Shown here: piece after piece, positions 44,560 through 53,836 of the stretch
Numbering within the stretch: position 1 is the stretch's first letter
Layout of the letters: each line of letters opens with the position of its first letter
Assembly: GCA_958450365.1 (NCBI GenBank)
Contig: CAUEEP010000156.1
Span: forward strand, 1-64,000
Reading direction: 5' to 3'
DNA: 64,000 nt
From: Mesorhabditis belari
Taxonomy: Eukaryota > Nematoda > Chromadorea > Rhabditida > Rhabditidae
The notes under the pieces: model-generated
What the model saw: only the letters and a program-made list of their open reading frames with translations
What the model was told of the DNA's origin: nothing
Database searches by the model: none
Translations under genes and position numbers: made by a program

Positions 44560-45545
44560 AAAGGAAAAGCAATAAAAGTTTGACATGAGGGGAATCAAAC
44601 CAATCAAAATCAAACAAGCAAACAATTTCCTAGCAATCAAGAGCACTATCCCCACACAGCCACATTTCGTGGCCTCAAATAAAGATCAAAAATGCAACCA
44701 AAACTTGAGCCAGATATCTTGCGTTACAGGCCTCGAGGGCAAAAACTGAAAACAGATTCGGAATCAGCGCCGTCGATTCTATAAGATGGAAGAAATTCTC
44801 CGGAGAGACCCTTTGTGCAGCTTTATGGGAAGTGGATCTCTTGATTGGAACGGACAAGGCGTTGATGCTTTTGGATCGATCTGGGCAAGGAAAAGATATG
44901 CACAAAACACTTACTAGAGAGGCAAACGCTTGGCAAGCCCTTTTGAAAACGAGACAACTCATCTCATCGAATTGGTCACGCTGAGTTCGATTCTAATTTT
45001 AGTTTTTGCCCTCGAGGCTTGTAACGCAAGATATCTAGCTTACAAGTTTTGGTTTTCACTTTTGATCTCTATTTGAGGCTTCCACGTCATCCCTTAAAAT
45101 GTGGCTGCGTGGCCGAGGGCAAAGTGCTCTCGGCACAGATTTTTTTGTCCTGATGGAGGGATGACGTGGAGGCCTCAAATAAAGATCAAAAATGCAACCA
45201 AAACTTGCAAGCCAAATATCCTGCGTTACAGGCCTCGAGGGCAAAAACTGAAAGCAGATTCGGAAGCAGCGTAGTCGATTCTATAAGATGGATTTGTTCT
45301 CTTTCTAAAAGGCCACGGCAAGTGCTTGCCTTTCCCTAGTAAACTCTATCTTTTGGTCTAAAAACTCTTAAAAAATAGCTGTTGAAATGGTTAAATCTTG
45401 CCTTTTCGTTGTAGACTTAGTGCCAATCAAACCAAAAATGAATACAGTCTTGTCAATTCTTCAACTTTCTAAGTAAGTAAATTGTCCTGAACTTTCAAAA
45501 AATCATACTTTTTCATTATTTTGAATAAAAAAATTGAACAAATCA
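44560..45545. repeat. Composite repeat block with direct and inverted modules
   Basis: A module GCCTCAAATAAAGATCAAAA ... CGTTACAGGCCTCGAGGGCA occurs direct at about 44670-44790 and 45170-45300, and inverted at about 45003-45080. It is associated with tRNA-like pieces (GTGGCTGCGTGGCCGAGGGC near 45102 and its mirror near 44655). A following ~310-bp segment (about 45232-45545) is repeated after the mariner at 46148-46490. Confidence 0.7.
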
Positions 45546-45551
45546 ACAATC

Positions 45552-46091
45552 TATTAGGGTGGTGCAAAAGAAACTATCGATGGGTATCAGCTCTCATTTA
45601 TCAGAAACGAGCGATGCTAACGGCATTATTTTTTTTTATGTTTTGTTCGCATATTTGTTTGCTATTTATTTCGACATTTGAATTTTCTGGTTGTTGTTTA
45701 TTTTATTTAAAAATGCTTATATTTTTTATTCAGATCATGGTCGAGCAAAAGTTTTTGCTACGAGCAGCATTACTGTTTAACTTCAAAGTCTGCTGCCGAA
45801 TCGCATCGTTCTCTCTGTGCTGCTTCCGGAGATGGCAGTTTGTCTCTCAGGCAGTATCAGACTTGGTTTCAACGATTCCGAGAGGGAGACGAGGCTTTGG
45901 AAGATTACGAGCACGGTTCGAGGCCAGAAGTCGTGAACGAAGCCAAGCTGAGGGACGTTATTCAGGCTGATCCATGCCAATCTGCTCGAGATCTTGCGAA
46001 AATATTCCATTGTGATCATGTCACCATCGAACGCCATCTTTTGTTTTGAATTTACCGTCAAATCGGAAGTTTCTTTTGCACCACCCTAATA
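45552..46091 (+). mobile_element. Internally deleted mariner keeping the N-terminal HTH region
   Basis: Near-perfect terminal repeats (TTAGGGTGGTGCAAAAGAAA ... TTTCTTTTGCACCACCCTAA) with TA at both ends, 540 bp. Inside, MVEQKFLLRAALLFNFK starts at 45738. After a frameshift near 45790 the frame reads LRQYQTWFQRFREGDEALED and ends DLAKIFHCDHVTIERHL, the paired helix-turn-helix of mariner transposases. All of the catalytic domain is deleted. It separates two copies of a ~310-bp direct repeat. Confidence 0.88.
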
Positions 46092-46147
46092 AAAGGCCAC
46101 GGCAACTGCTTGCCTTTCTCTAGTAAACTCTATTTTTTGGTCTAAAA

Positions 46148-46490
46148 ACTCCTGGCCTCGAGGGCAAAAACTGAAAGTAGATTCGGAAGCAGCGTAGTCG
46201 ATTCTATAAGATGGATTTGTTCTCTTTCTAAAAGGCCACGGCAAGTGCTTGCCTTTCCCTAATAAACACGATCTTTTGGTCTAAAAACTCTTAAAAAATA
46301 GCCGTTGAAATGGTTAAATCTTGTTTTTTCGTTGTACACTTAGTGCCAATCAAACTAAAAATGAACAGGGTACAGTCTTGTCAATTCTTCAACTTTCGAA
46401 GTAAGTAAATTGTCCTGGACTTTCAAAAAATCATACTTTTTCATTATTTTGAATAAAAAATTGAACAAATCAATCAACAAATCAATCTAT
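46148..46490 (+). repeat. Direct repeat of 45232-45545
   Basis: GGCCTCGAGGGCAAAAACTG through TTTGAATAAAAAATTGAACA matches the sequence on the other side of the mariner at high identity. So the mariner sits at the junction of a tandem duplication or inserted beside it. Confidence 0.85.
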
Positions 46491-47040
46491 TTCAAGGTTC
46501 ACCTATAACAATTCCAAAAACGCAGACCTTTTTTTCCGAAAAAACACAGTTTCCTATAATCTCTCTACGAAAAAGATAAATTTTTGCATAATCTTTTCCA
46601 AACTGTTCGGCCTCTTAACTGCACAAAAATGGAACCACAAAAAAATTCGTTGGTCAATCAGCTCAATTTTCACTCTGTAACATGTAGTGAACCGTGTATT
46701 TTATGATTCTTTTCTGAAACTTCAACATTGGTTGATCAGCTCGATCTTTTTAAACATTTTTTATAAATTTAAAACCTTATAAAGAAATAGATTTTATTTT
46801 AATTAATTTCTTGCTTGGTAGTAGTCTGTTACAATCAAAAACCCAGTTGTTTTATGTGAATAAGTTTTATTTGGGAACCCTATTAGGTAATCTACTAAAA
46901 AAGAGCTGTGTCTGTCTGTGCGCACTGCTCTTCCGCGCCCAGTGGACCGTTTCAAATGATTTTTATTAGTTTATTATGAAATTAGTTTTGCTTAAAATTC
47001 CATGTAGTTGTGCAACATGTTTTTAAATTTTTAAAAAACC
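46491..47040. other. Gene-free stretch
   Basis: AT-rich with a GTGTCTGTCTGTGCGC motif at about 46906. Nothing else supported. Confidence 0.3.
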
Positions 47041-47043
47041 CAA

Positions 47044-47204
47044 AGGGCCGACACGGGCAGGAGTTGAACCGGGGTCGTGTGGGCTAGAGACAAGCGCCCC
47101 CCCACTGTGCCATCTACATGGCCGAGTGGTTAAAGCGCGCGTCTCTCAAACGAACGGAAGGTAGAGGTCACGGGTTCGCCTCCTTTCACTGCCAATTCTT
47201 TTGC
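47044..47204. repeat. Two head-to-head tRNA-like sequences
   Basis: Minus strand 47112-47046 reads GATGGCACAGTGGGGGGGCG ... CCCGGTTCAACTCCTGCCCG. Plus strand 47122-47204 reads TGGCCGAGTGGTTAAAGCGC ... CACGGGTTCGCCTCC, in the style of a Ser/Leu tRNA. Neither has a pairing acceptor stem, so I regard both as tRNA pseudogenes or SINE heads rather than working tRNAs. A real long-variable-arm tRNA cannot be fully excluded for the plus-strand one. Confidence 0.5.
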
Positions 47205-47548
47205 TTTTTAGCAATAGCAACGAAGCTTCTGGTATATTTTATATTGTACTATTAGAAATACAGGGTGCTAATGCCAACGTTTTCAAATCGAAATTCCTCA
47301 GGATTTCAGGTGGCTAATGCTGTGGTGTTCTAGTGAATCATTTGTGCTCTAAAATTTCACATATTTTTCATAAAATATCACAATCGATATTACAGACATT
47401 TATGAAAAAAAAATATGAAAAATTTAGAGCAAAAACGATTCACTTTGACATCACAGATTCTGAGACACCAGAAATTCTGAGGAATTCCGATTTTTTAATT
47501 TATCTATACTATTGTGAACTTCAAGTCTTGAAATTTGTACCAAATTGT

Positions 47549-47957
47549 TGGGAGTGGGACAAATGCGACCTTTTTTTTGCGCACCTGGACATTTGCGCAC
47601 CCTTTTTTTTGCTGGAAAAGGCCTTAGGCAAGCCGGTAGAGCTTCGAAAATATTTCCATAAAAGGGAATCGTATGCGTAGATTCAGAATTTTGACAAATC
47701 AGACCTCGCTGACACGTCAAATTTGGGCTAAAAGGCAAAAACTACGCAACTTAACGCTTTTCCGCAGTTTTTAATTTGAATTTGAGAAATTTGACGTGTC
47801 AGCGAGGTCTGATTTGTCGAAATTCGGAATCTACGCATACGATTCCCTTATATGGAAATATTTTTGAAGCTCTACGACCTTTCCTAAGGCCTTCTCCAGC
47901 AAAAAAAGGTGCGCAAATGTCCAGATGCGCAAAAAAAGGTCGAATTTGTCCCACCCC
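47549..47957. mobile_element. Fold-back element, GTGGGACAAATG family, core B
   Basis: Ends are GGGAGTGGGACAAATGCGAC and GTCGAATTTGTCCCACCCC. The flanks CAAATTGTT (left) and AAATTGTTT (right) look like an 8-bp target duplication. Arms carry GCTGGAAAAGGCC, AATCGTATGCGTAGATTC and TCAGACCTCGCTGACACGTC. This core differs from that of the 25131 and 32868 elements; the same core recurs at 54528-54891. Confidence 0.88.
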
Positions 47958-48143
47958 AAATTGTTTCTTTAAAAATTTGATTTTGATAACGTTGGTTCTT
48001 TCAGTCTAATCAATTAATATCTAATCAGATTCTTCGAATTTCCGACAAGTTTGATTCTTTCAAATAGATTTTTGACTTGTGCAGTTATTTGTATTTGCAA
48101 CATTGTAAATTTTTACAATCTACGCTACAGATCTGACAAAAAA

Positions 48144-51100
48144 ATGTGGGACGGACTCCTTTGCTGTGTCGTGGCAGCGATCGGCTTTGGCAGTGTCTTC
48201 GTCCCAATGAGGAGACACCCAATGGGAGATGGTAAAAACGTTAAACTTTGCGTTTTTTTCAGCGTTTTGGTCAGCGTTTCAGCGTTTCAGCGTATAAATT
48301 CAATTCCAGAAGAAAAAGCTTTCCTAAATCTTTTCAAATCCAAACCATTAATTCCCAGGCTTCTTTGCTCAACTCTTCCTCTGTTTGGGCTCTTTTCTGA
48401 TCGTTTTCCCGGTGGGTTTATGGTATCCACCGGTGATCTACCCAGAAGCAATGATTGGAGCATTTTTGTGGTGCTTTGGTAATTGCTTTGGCAATTAATT
48501 GCTATTAATAATTCAACATCAAATTTCCAGGAAATTCTGTTTGCGTGATGTTGATGAATCGAGTGGGTATGGCTCAAGGAATGCTTTTGTGGAACACGAC
48601 GAGTTGCTTGATGGGATGGGCCACATCTAGGTAAAACGATCAAAACTTACTAGAGCCATAATTAACTAAACCATTGTCTTTTAGATTCGGCTTCTTTGGA
48701 GTGATCCCTCAACTACCGCAAAGCTTCACCTTAAACTATATTGGGGTTGCATTACTGATTACTGGGTAAGTGCAGGGCAAAAAAAAATTCCAGCCTAAAG
48801 CTAATTCCACCATCGTTTGCCCAGTTCTTCTAGCAAGTACTTGTACCAAATTTCAATCTAACCGCCATGACCGACTGGCTAAGAGTCCTGTATCTTAGTT
48901 AGAAGATCAAGAGTTCAATCCTGCCAGCTAGATTATTGATTCTTTTTTCCCGTATACAGAAAAGTTCTGTCTCCACTCCAAGAATCATTTGTACGGCTCG
49001 AATCAAGGAAATTAGAGAAAAACTGACTTTAAATTTGAAAATGTTGACCATTTTTACCCTAGAAATGCTTCTTTATAAAAAGATTTTGTTTTGAAAATCT
49101 TTTTTTTGGTTGAATTGCCCACTGACCCTTCTGGCTTCTTTGGCGTTCTGGCCCTTTTGAGCGCAGCCAAAAATTTTAACGGTGCTTAAGAATGGCAAAC
49201 TCTTAACCAATCTGACCGTAAAACGGCTAGTTTTAAAGGAAAATGTTTCGTTTTTTCTAATATTTTTAAAAAGTTGGTTTTATCTCGACCTTTTCACATT
49301 TTCAATTTCAAGTTAAGCAACGTTGGGTTAGTCTCTGGTTCGAATCCAGCAGATGAGTCAGGGATATATTCCCTGAACCGAGTGCTGTAGGTAACCGCAC
49401 CCATATGGTGAACTGGTTCCCAAGACCGATCCCCTAGCCCCCTTTCCCTCGGGATTGGGATAACCAGAGATCCAAATGGGTAGACTTGTCTAAGGCGCAA
49501 GCTTATATAAAGCGGGTAGCCTTCTCCTCCTAAATCATCTCCTACATTGTCCCATCCTCACATAGAATATTCCCTAGGTCTTAACGTGTAAATTGTGATT
49601 ATGTGTGTGCAAAATAAATCACCAGTAACCCCGGTATACATTATTATTTTAAAATCAATTAGCAATCAAAAAAAGGAAATCATTTCCGCAAGTAATCGAG
49701 CGAAAAATAAATTTTCGAAACAAAAGATCTTTGTAAGAAAAAGCATTCTTAGGGTAAAAATAGTCAAGAATTTTAAATTTAATGTCCGTTTTTCTCTATT
49801 TTATTTTATTTTTTCTAAAGAAGCGGCAATCTTTGGAGAGAGAACAGAGCTTTTCACGCACTTTATATATCGGTTGTTTCTTTCCTACATTTAGGGCTTA
49901 GGCTGTGCTTGTCCAATGTTTGTACCGCATTATTTCTGTAAATAAATATAAATGTATAACCGATTTTAGAGCCACTTGTTATCTCTTTATCAAGAGCACC
50001 CTCTCCTCATCAAGCAGCTCAACAAAAGAACTCGAAAAAGTTGATCAAATGTTGGACTTGAGAAATGAAAAGAAATTTAGCAAGACAAACAAGTCGATCC
50101 AGAATCAGTGCATGTTTCATCCATTGAGAGAACTATGTGAGTTCAAAGTCTAAGTTTCAAAGTTTGGAAGAAGAGGAAAGTTTGGAAGATTTTAAATGTA
50201 AACTTAGCTCTAAAGATTATTGGGAAACTTTTTCCGTGACTTGTTACATCTTTCACATCTAATGCCGAGGCTTCAATCCCCTCTTGAAATCTTTCTTTGC
50301 TATTCCTTTCTTTACTTTATTTCATATATCCAGCTATTAGCTATAAAAGAAGGGAATGGGCTAGGAAAAGCCGTATTTTGGTTCTTTGGGGTATAGAAGA
50401 GTGGGAAGAAAGGGGCAATCATGCAACAACACCGAGATATCTCTCTTTTGATCGGGGATCGAATACAAGGACTCTCTAGACCTAGTTGAGAATCGAATAA
50501 ACCAACAAGTCGATCCAGAATCAGTGCATGTTTCAGCCAATGTTTTCAGAGAATTATATGAGTTCAATGTTTGAGTTTCAGGAAAGTTTGAAAGATTTTA
50601 AATGTAAACGCAGCTCTAAAGATTTGCAAACTAAAGATAATAGTATACTATTTAAAGTATACTTTTTCAAAACCCTCATTTTCAAAAGGAAAAACTAAAC
50701 TACTTTTTCATTTAGATTCTAAATTCAAGTAAAGCACAAATTTTCCATTCGACGTCATTTCAGTTCATTTCAGTGCAATGGGCTGCTGTGTGGTGATCGG
50801 TTTATTGTTCGGCTCATTTTATACACCAATTGCTTACTTACAGGTGCTTGATTACAGGATTTTCAAAACTTTAAGCTAAAATCGATGAATAATATTTCAA
50901 CAAATTCATATGCCGTATTTTCTCTAATAGTAGCGTACCCCGGCGAGCCGAGTTGGTGACAATTTTACGGTTTCCAAGCTTTTGCAGAAGCTCAACACTC
51001 TAATCTCCCACTAGATCTCAACGTTAGCTACATTTTCCGACCCCACATCGATAGCTTCTGATAAGCGGTTCTCGAGATTTCTACACAATGGGCAGCTGTG

Positions 51101-52559
51101 CCAAGTTCAGCGGAGTTGAGAACGCTGCTTACTTGCACTACATGAAGAACGCGACGATCTATTTTATACCCGGTTGCAACAATGGTAAATGCTTTTCATT
51201 AGCTGATTAGAGCTCTATCCGACAAAACTCTCTAACTAGGATAGGTCTCGTTTTGAAATTTCATCTTAAGTTGGCGACCTTCCCTAGTAAGTGTATAGGC
51301 CAGATCGGTGAATACCGTATTTTCTCTAATAGTAGTGCATCCCGTCGAGCCGAGTTGGTGACGATTTTACGGTTTAAAAGCTTTTGCAGAAGCTCAACAC
51401 TCTAATCCCCCACTAGATCTCAACGTCAGCTACATTTTCCGACCCCACATCGATAGGTTCTGATAAGCGGCTCTCGAGATTTCGAGCAATCTAGGCGACG
51501 CTCATGGTGCACTACTATTAGAGAAAAACCGGTATTTTCTTAATCAGTGAAATTCCAGAGTAAAGTCGACGAAGGCTACCCATCAACAGGCCTCGATTAC
51601 ATTTTCTCGTTTTTCATTGGAGTTGTCGTCACGTCATTTTTGATCTTCATCGTTTATTGTTATGTGAAGTTTGTTTTTTGTTTTGTATTGTATTTTTGAT
51701 TTCTTTTAGAAAAGGAAAACCAGAATGTGATCCAAACATCGCTTTGCCAGCCTTCTATGGTGGTTTAATGTTTGGCGCATCGATGTGCTTTTTCTTGGTG
51801 GCAAACGAGAAATTGTCTCCGGTAAGGGTTAAGAAAATAAGCAATATTTGTTAATTTTAATGTTAAAATGTTATTTTATATGTTAAAAAGGAAATGTTTG
51901 AGCCTTTCTGCAGATAAAATAAGATCACAAAATTAAAAATAATGCTAAAATCAGACTTTAGACAGTAGCATATCCAATCGTGGCGATGTTGCCCGGATTT
52001 GTCGTCTCTTTATGGAGTGTGATCTACTTCAAAGAGATTACGGTAGGAAATTTATCGATTAAATTCTTAAAAGTATACTATAATCAAAGTTTTAAAGTAA
52101 ATTCTAATTTAAAAATAACTCGGAATGGAAATTGGTTTGAGTTGGAGAAAACGAGCGTTAATTTGATCAATTTGACACGATGATTTGACGAGAATTTGTA
52201 GGAAAATTCAGCTAGATTTCAGCCAAAAATTGAACCCAAAGAACTTGAGCCTAGTGAGCTTGGAAAGATTTGATTCTATCAACTGGAACTAGGATTTAAT
52301 TGGCTTAAACTTTTAAATAGATTCCGGAAACTTATTAGCCTCCGTTCCTGGTCTCAATTTTGAGTAATTGACAAGGCAATTGAAGACTCAATCTTGAGTA
52401 ATTGACAAGGCAATTGAAGAAGACTTCACATCAAGATGACTTGATCAATGCTTTACCAAATTTCAGGGCAAACGAAATCTGACTCTCCTCGGTGTCGCTT
52501 ATGCTCTAACATTAGTCGGTGTCGCTGTGATCACCGCATCTAGATCAATTTCTTTGTAA
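48144..52559 (+). CDS. TMEM144-like multipass transporter
   Basis: Ten exons join in phase: 48144-48231, 48359-48478, 48531-48630, 48685-48765, 49970-50136, 50764-50843, 51559-51668, 51710-51821, 51962-52042, 52467-52559. The product is 343 aa, versus 345 for human TMEM144. Family signatures in order: [14 protein letters not shown]...GDG (10-30); [15 protein letters not shown] (about 55-70); [33 protein letters not shown]; a polar Ser/Lys-rich loop (about 135-190); [15 protein letters not shown] (about 198-212); [49 protein letters not shown]; and a final helix ending TASRSISL. About ten TM segments of the drug/metabolite-transporter type are expected; TMEM144 is proposed to move carbohydrate-like substrates, unproven here. 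An AG 14 bp before the ATG could be a trans-splice acceptor. Intron 4 holds SINE pieces and intron 6 two MITEs. Confidence 0.9.
48866..48936 (+). repeat. tRNA-like SINE head (TMEM144 intron 4)
   Basis: GACCGACTGGCTAAGAGTCC (box A-like) and GATCAAGAGTTCAATCCTGC (box B-like), similar to the head of the SINE at 31628. No acceptor-stem pairing. Confidence 0.55.
49290..49640 (+). mobile_element. SINE-like element (TMEM144 intron 4)
   Basis: It starts with a truncated tRNA-like head (box B GGTTCGAATCCAGC, about 49338) and runs through a 250-bp body containing CCCTCGGGATTGGGATAACC. It ends AAATCACCAGTAACCCCGGTA, the same tail type as the 31628-32005 SINE. Confidence 0.6.
50137..50763 (+). other. 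TMEM144 intron 5 with partial exon-5 duplicate
   Basis: About 50500-50580 repeats the end of exon 5 (AAACAAGTCGATCCAGAATCAGTGCATG-type sequence, about 80 bp) including a donor-like ATGAGTTC. It looks like a tandem duplication of an exon end and would introduce a stop if used. Confidence 0.5.
50910..51078 (+). mobile_element. MITE, TACCGTATTTTCTC family, copy 5 (right end lost)
   Basis: TGCCGTATTTTCTCTAATAG start and the interior through GCGGTTCTCGAGATTTC. The sequence then departs from the family and the right terminal repeat is missing. TMEM144 intron 6. Confidence 0.82.
51088..51207 (+). pseudogene. Exon-like open segment between two MITEs
   Basis: Immediately after the truncated MITE a 39-codon frame opens (ATGGGCAGCTGTGCC...). 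It includes [12 protein letters not shown] and has a donor-like AATG|GTAAAT inside. Its first bases (CAATGGGCAGCTGTG) resemble the inside of TMEM144 exon 6 (CAATGGGCTGCTGTG). Exons 6 and 7 join perfectly without it, so it is not needed for the TMEM144 product. Possibly a decayed alternative exon or captured fragment. Confidence 0.3.
51313..51533 (+). mobile_element. MITE, TACCGTATTTTCTC family, copy 6
   Basis: TACCGTATTTTCTCTAATAG start, full interior, end AGAGAAAAACCGGTA. It lies 25 bp before TMEM144 exon 7. Confidence 0.87.
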
Positions 52560-52615
52560 ATTTGTGTCAAATTCTCATCTTTTCTCAAAGCTTTGGAGAA
52601 AAGCGAATAGAGAAT

Positions 52616-52621
52616 AATAAA
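52616..52621 (+). terminator. Candidate poly(A) signal of the TMEM144-like gene
   Basis: AATAAA 57 bp after the stop codon, in AT-rich DNA; plausible spacing for a short 3' UTR. Confidence 0.45.
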
Positions 52622-53198
52622 TCTTACATCAAAGGCTTACAGCAGAATTTCTCAGCACTAAAATCTATGGAGAAGATCGATAAAGTGGTTAGAAACAAGA
52701 AAACACACAAGAATGATATTGCTGTTGATATCATTGATTGGATTTACATCATTAGCGATGGATTTAATTGAGGATGTAAGTTTGGATCCTGGCCAGTTTT
52801 CTACCTAGGCCTGGCTCAGGCTAAATACATACTATTTAAAATTTACCAAACAAAATAAGCCAATTATTCAGTTTCTTTGCAGTCAATCATTGAGTTTCTT
52901 CAAGATTTCAAAATTTTCCTGTTTTCTTTGATCAGTTTGAGCTTGATCAACTAATATCAACTTTGTAAAAACCTTTGCATCGTTCAACATCGCAATTTCA
53001 ACATCTCTGTTGATTTTGGGTCCAATTGTGAGAGGAAGTTAGAGTATAGAGGAAGTATAGAGGAAGTTAGAGTATAGAGTTAGAGTATAGAGGAAGTTAG
53101 AGTCAACGAGGTCAGAACTGAAGTCAGAACTGAAGCAGAATTTTGAATTTGAATTTGAAAAATCAAGGCTTGAATAAAAAGCTTTATATTGGTTGAAA
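52622..53198. other. Intergenic region
   Basis: Contains a small GAGGAAGTTAGAGTATAGAG tandem repeat (about 53028-53105) and no gene. Confidence 0.4.
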
Positions 53199-53836
53199 AT
53201 GAGGTCAAGTCATACCAAGCCAAGTAAGAATTGGCTTAAACCTTGCCTTTGCTTACCAGACCCGAATTTCACCATGCACTTCTAAAATGAAAGCAAACAA
53301 CATATTTGTTGCTGTCAAACGCTTGCCAAAAGTTTATCACGATCTCATCTTTTTATGATTTCAATGATTAATGAGAATCTTTGTCGGTTTCAGCTCTTTC
53401 ATCTGCGGGGACCATTTCACAAGTTGGACGTGATAGAAATATTGGATCTTAATGATCTTAATGATCTTAATGATCTTAATAATCTTAATTAGAAGAAACT
53501 TTCGGGATTCAAGAAGCTCCTCGCCAATTTAAAACAAGTTGAATGTGGAAATTGATGATGGAAACAATTTCAACGATTTTTTTGGAGAATTTAAAAAGCT
53601 GAAGTCACCGATCGAGCATCATTGGAGACAATTGATGACAAAAACATCTTTGTTGATGTGAAACTCTCGCCAAAAGTTCATCACGATCTGATCTTTTTAT
53701 GATTTCAATGATTGATGAGATTCTTTGTCGGTTTCAGCCCTTTCATCTTCGAATTTATGATGAGAATATGAGATGAAAGTCAAACTGAAAACTGTCTATA
53801 TTTAGAGGCAAAGTCCCTGAATCGTCATTTTCTAAA
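53199..53836 (+). promoter_or_regulatory. Upstream region of the galectin-like gene, tandemly duplicated
   Basis: Two ~120-bp copies lie at about 53295-53410 and 53640-53755 (both contain ATCTTTTTATGATTTCAATG and TTTGTCGGTTTCAGC), separated by an ATGATCTTA decamer tract. The whole block plus exons 1-2 is also present inverted at 14108-14832. Promoter role is inferred only from position. Confidence 0.5.

Noticed and set aside
47122..47204. Functional Ser/Leu-type tRNA gene
   Set aside because: The acceptor stem does not pair with the 3' side and the anticodon stem is poor. Kept only as a tRNA-like repeat.
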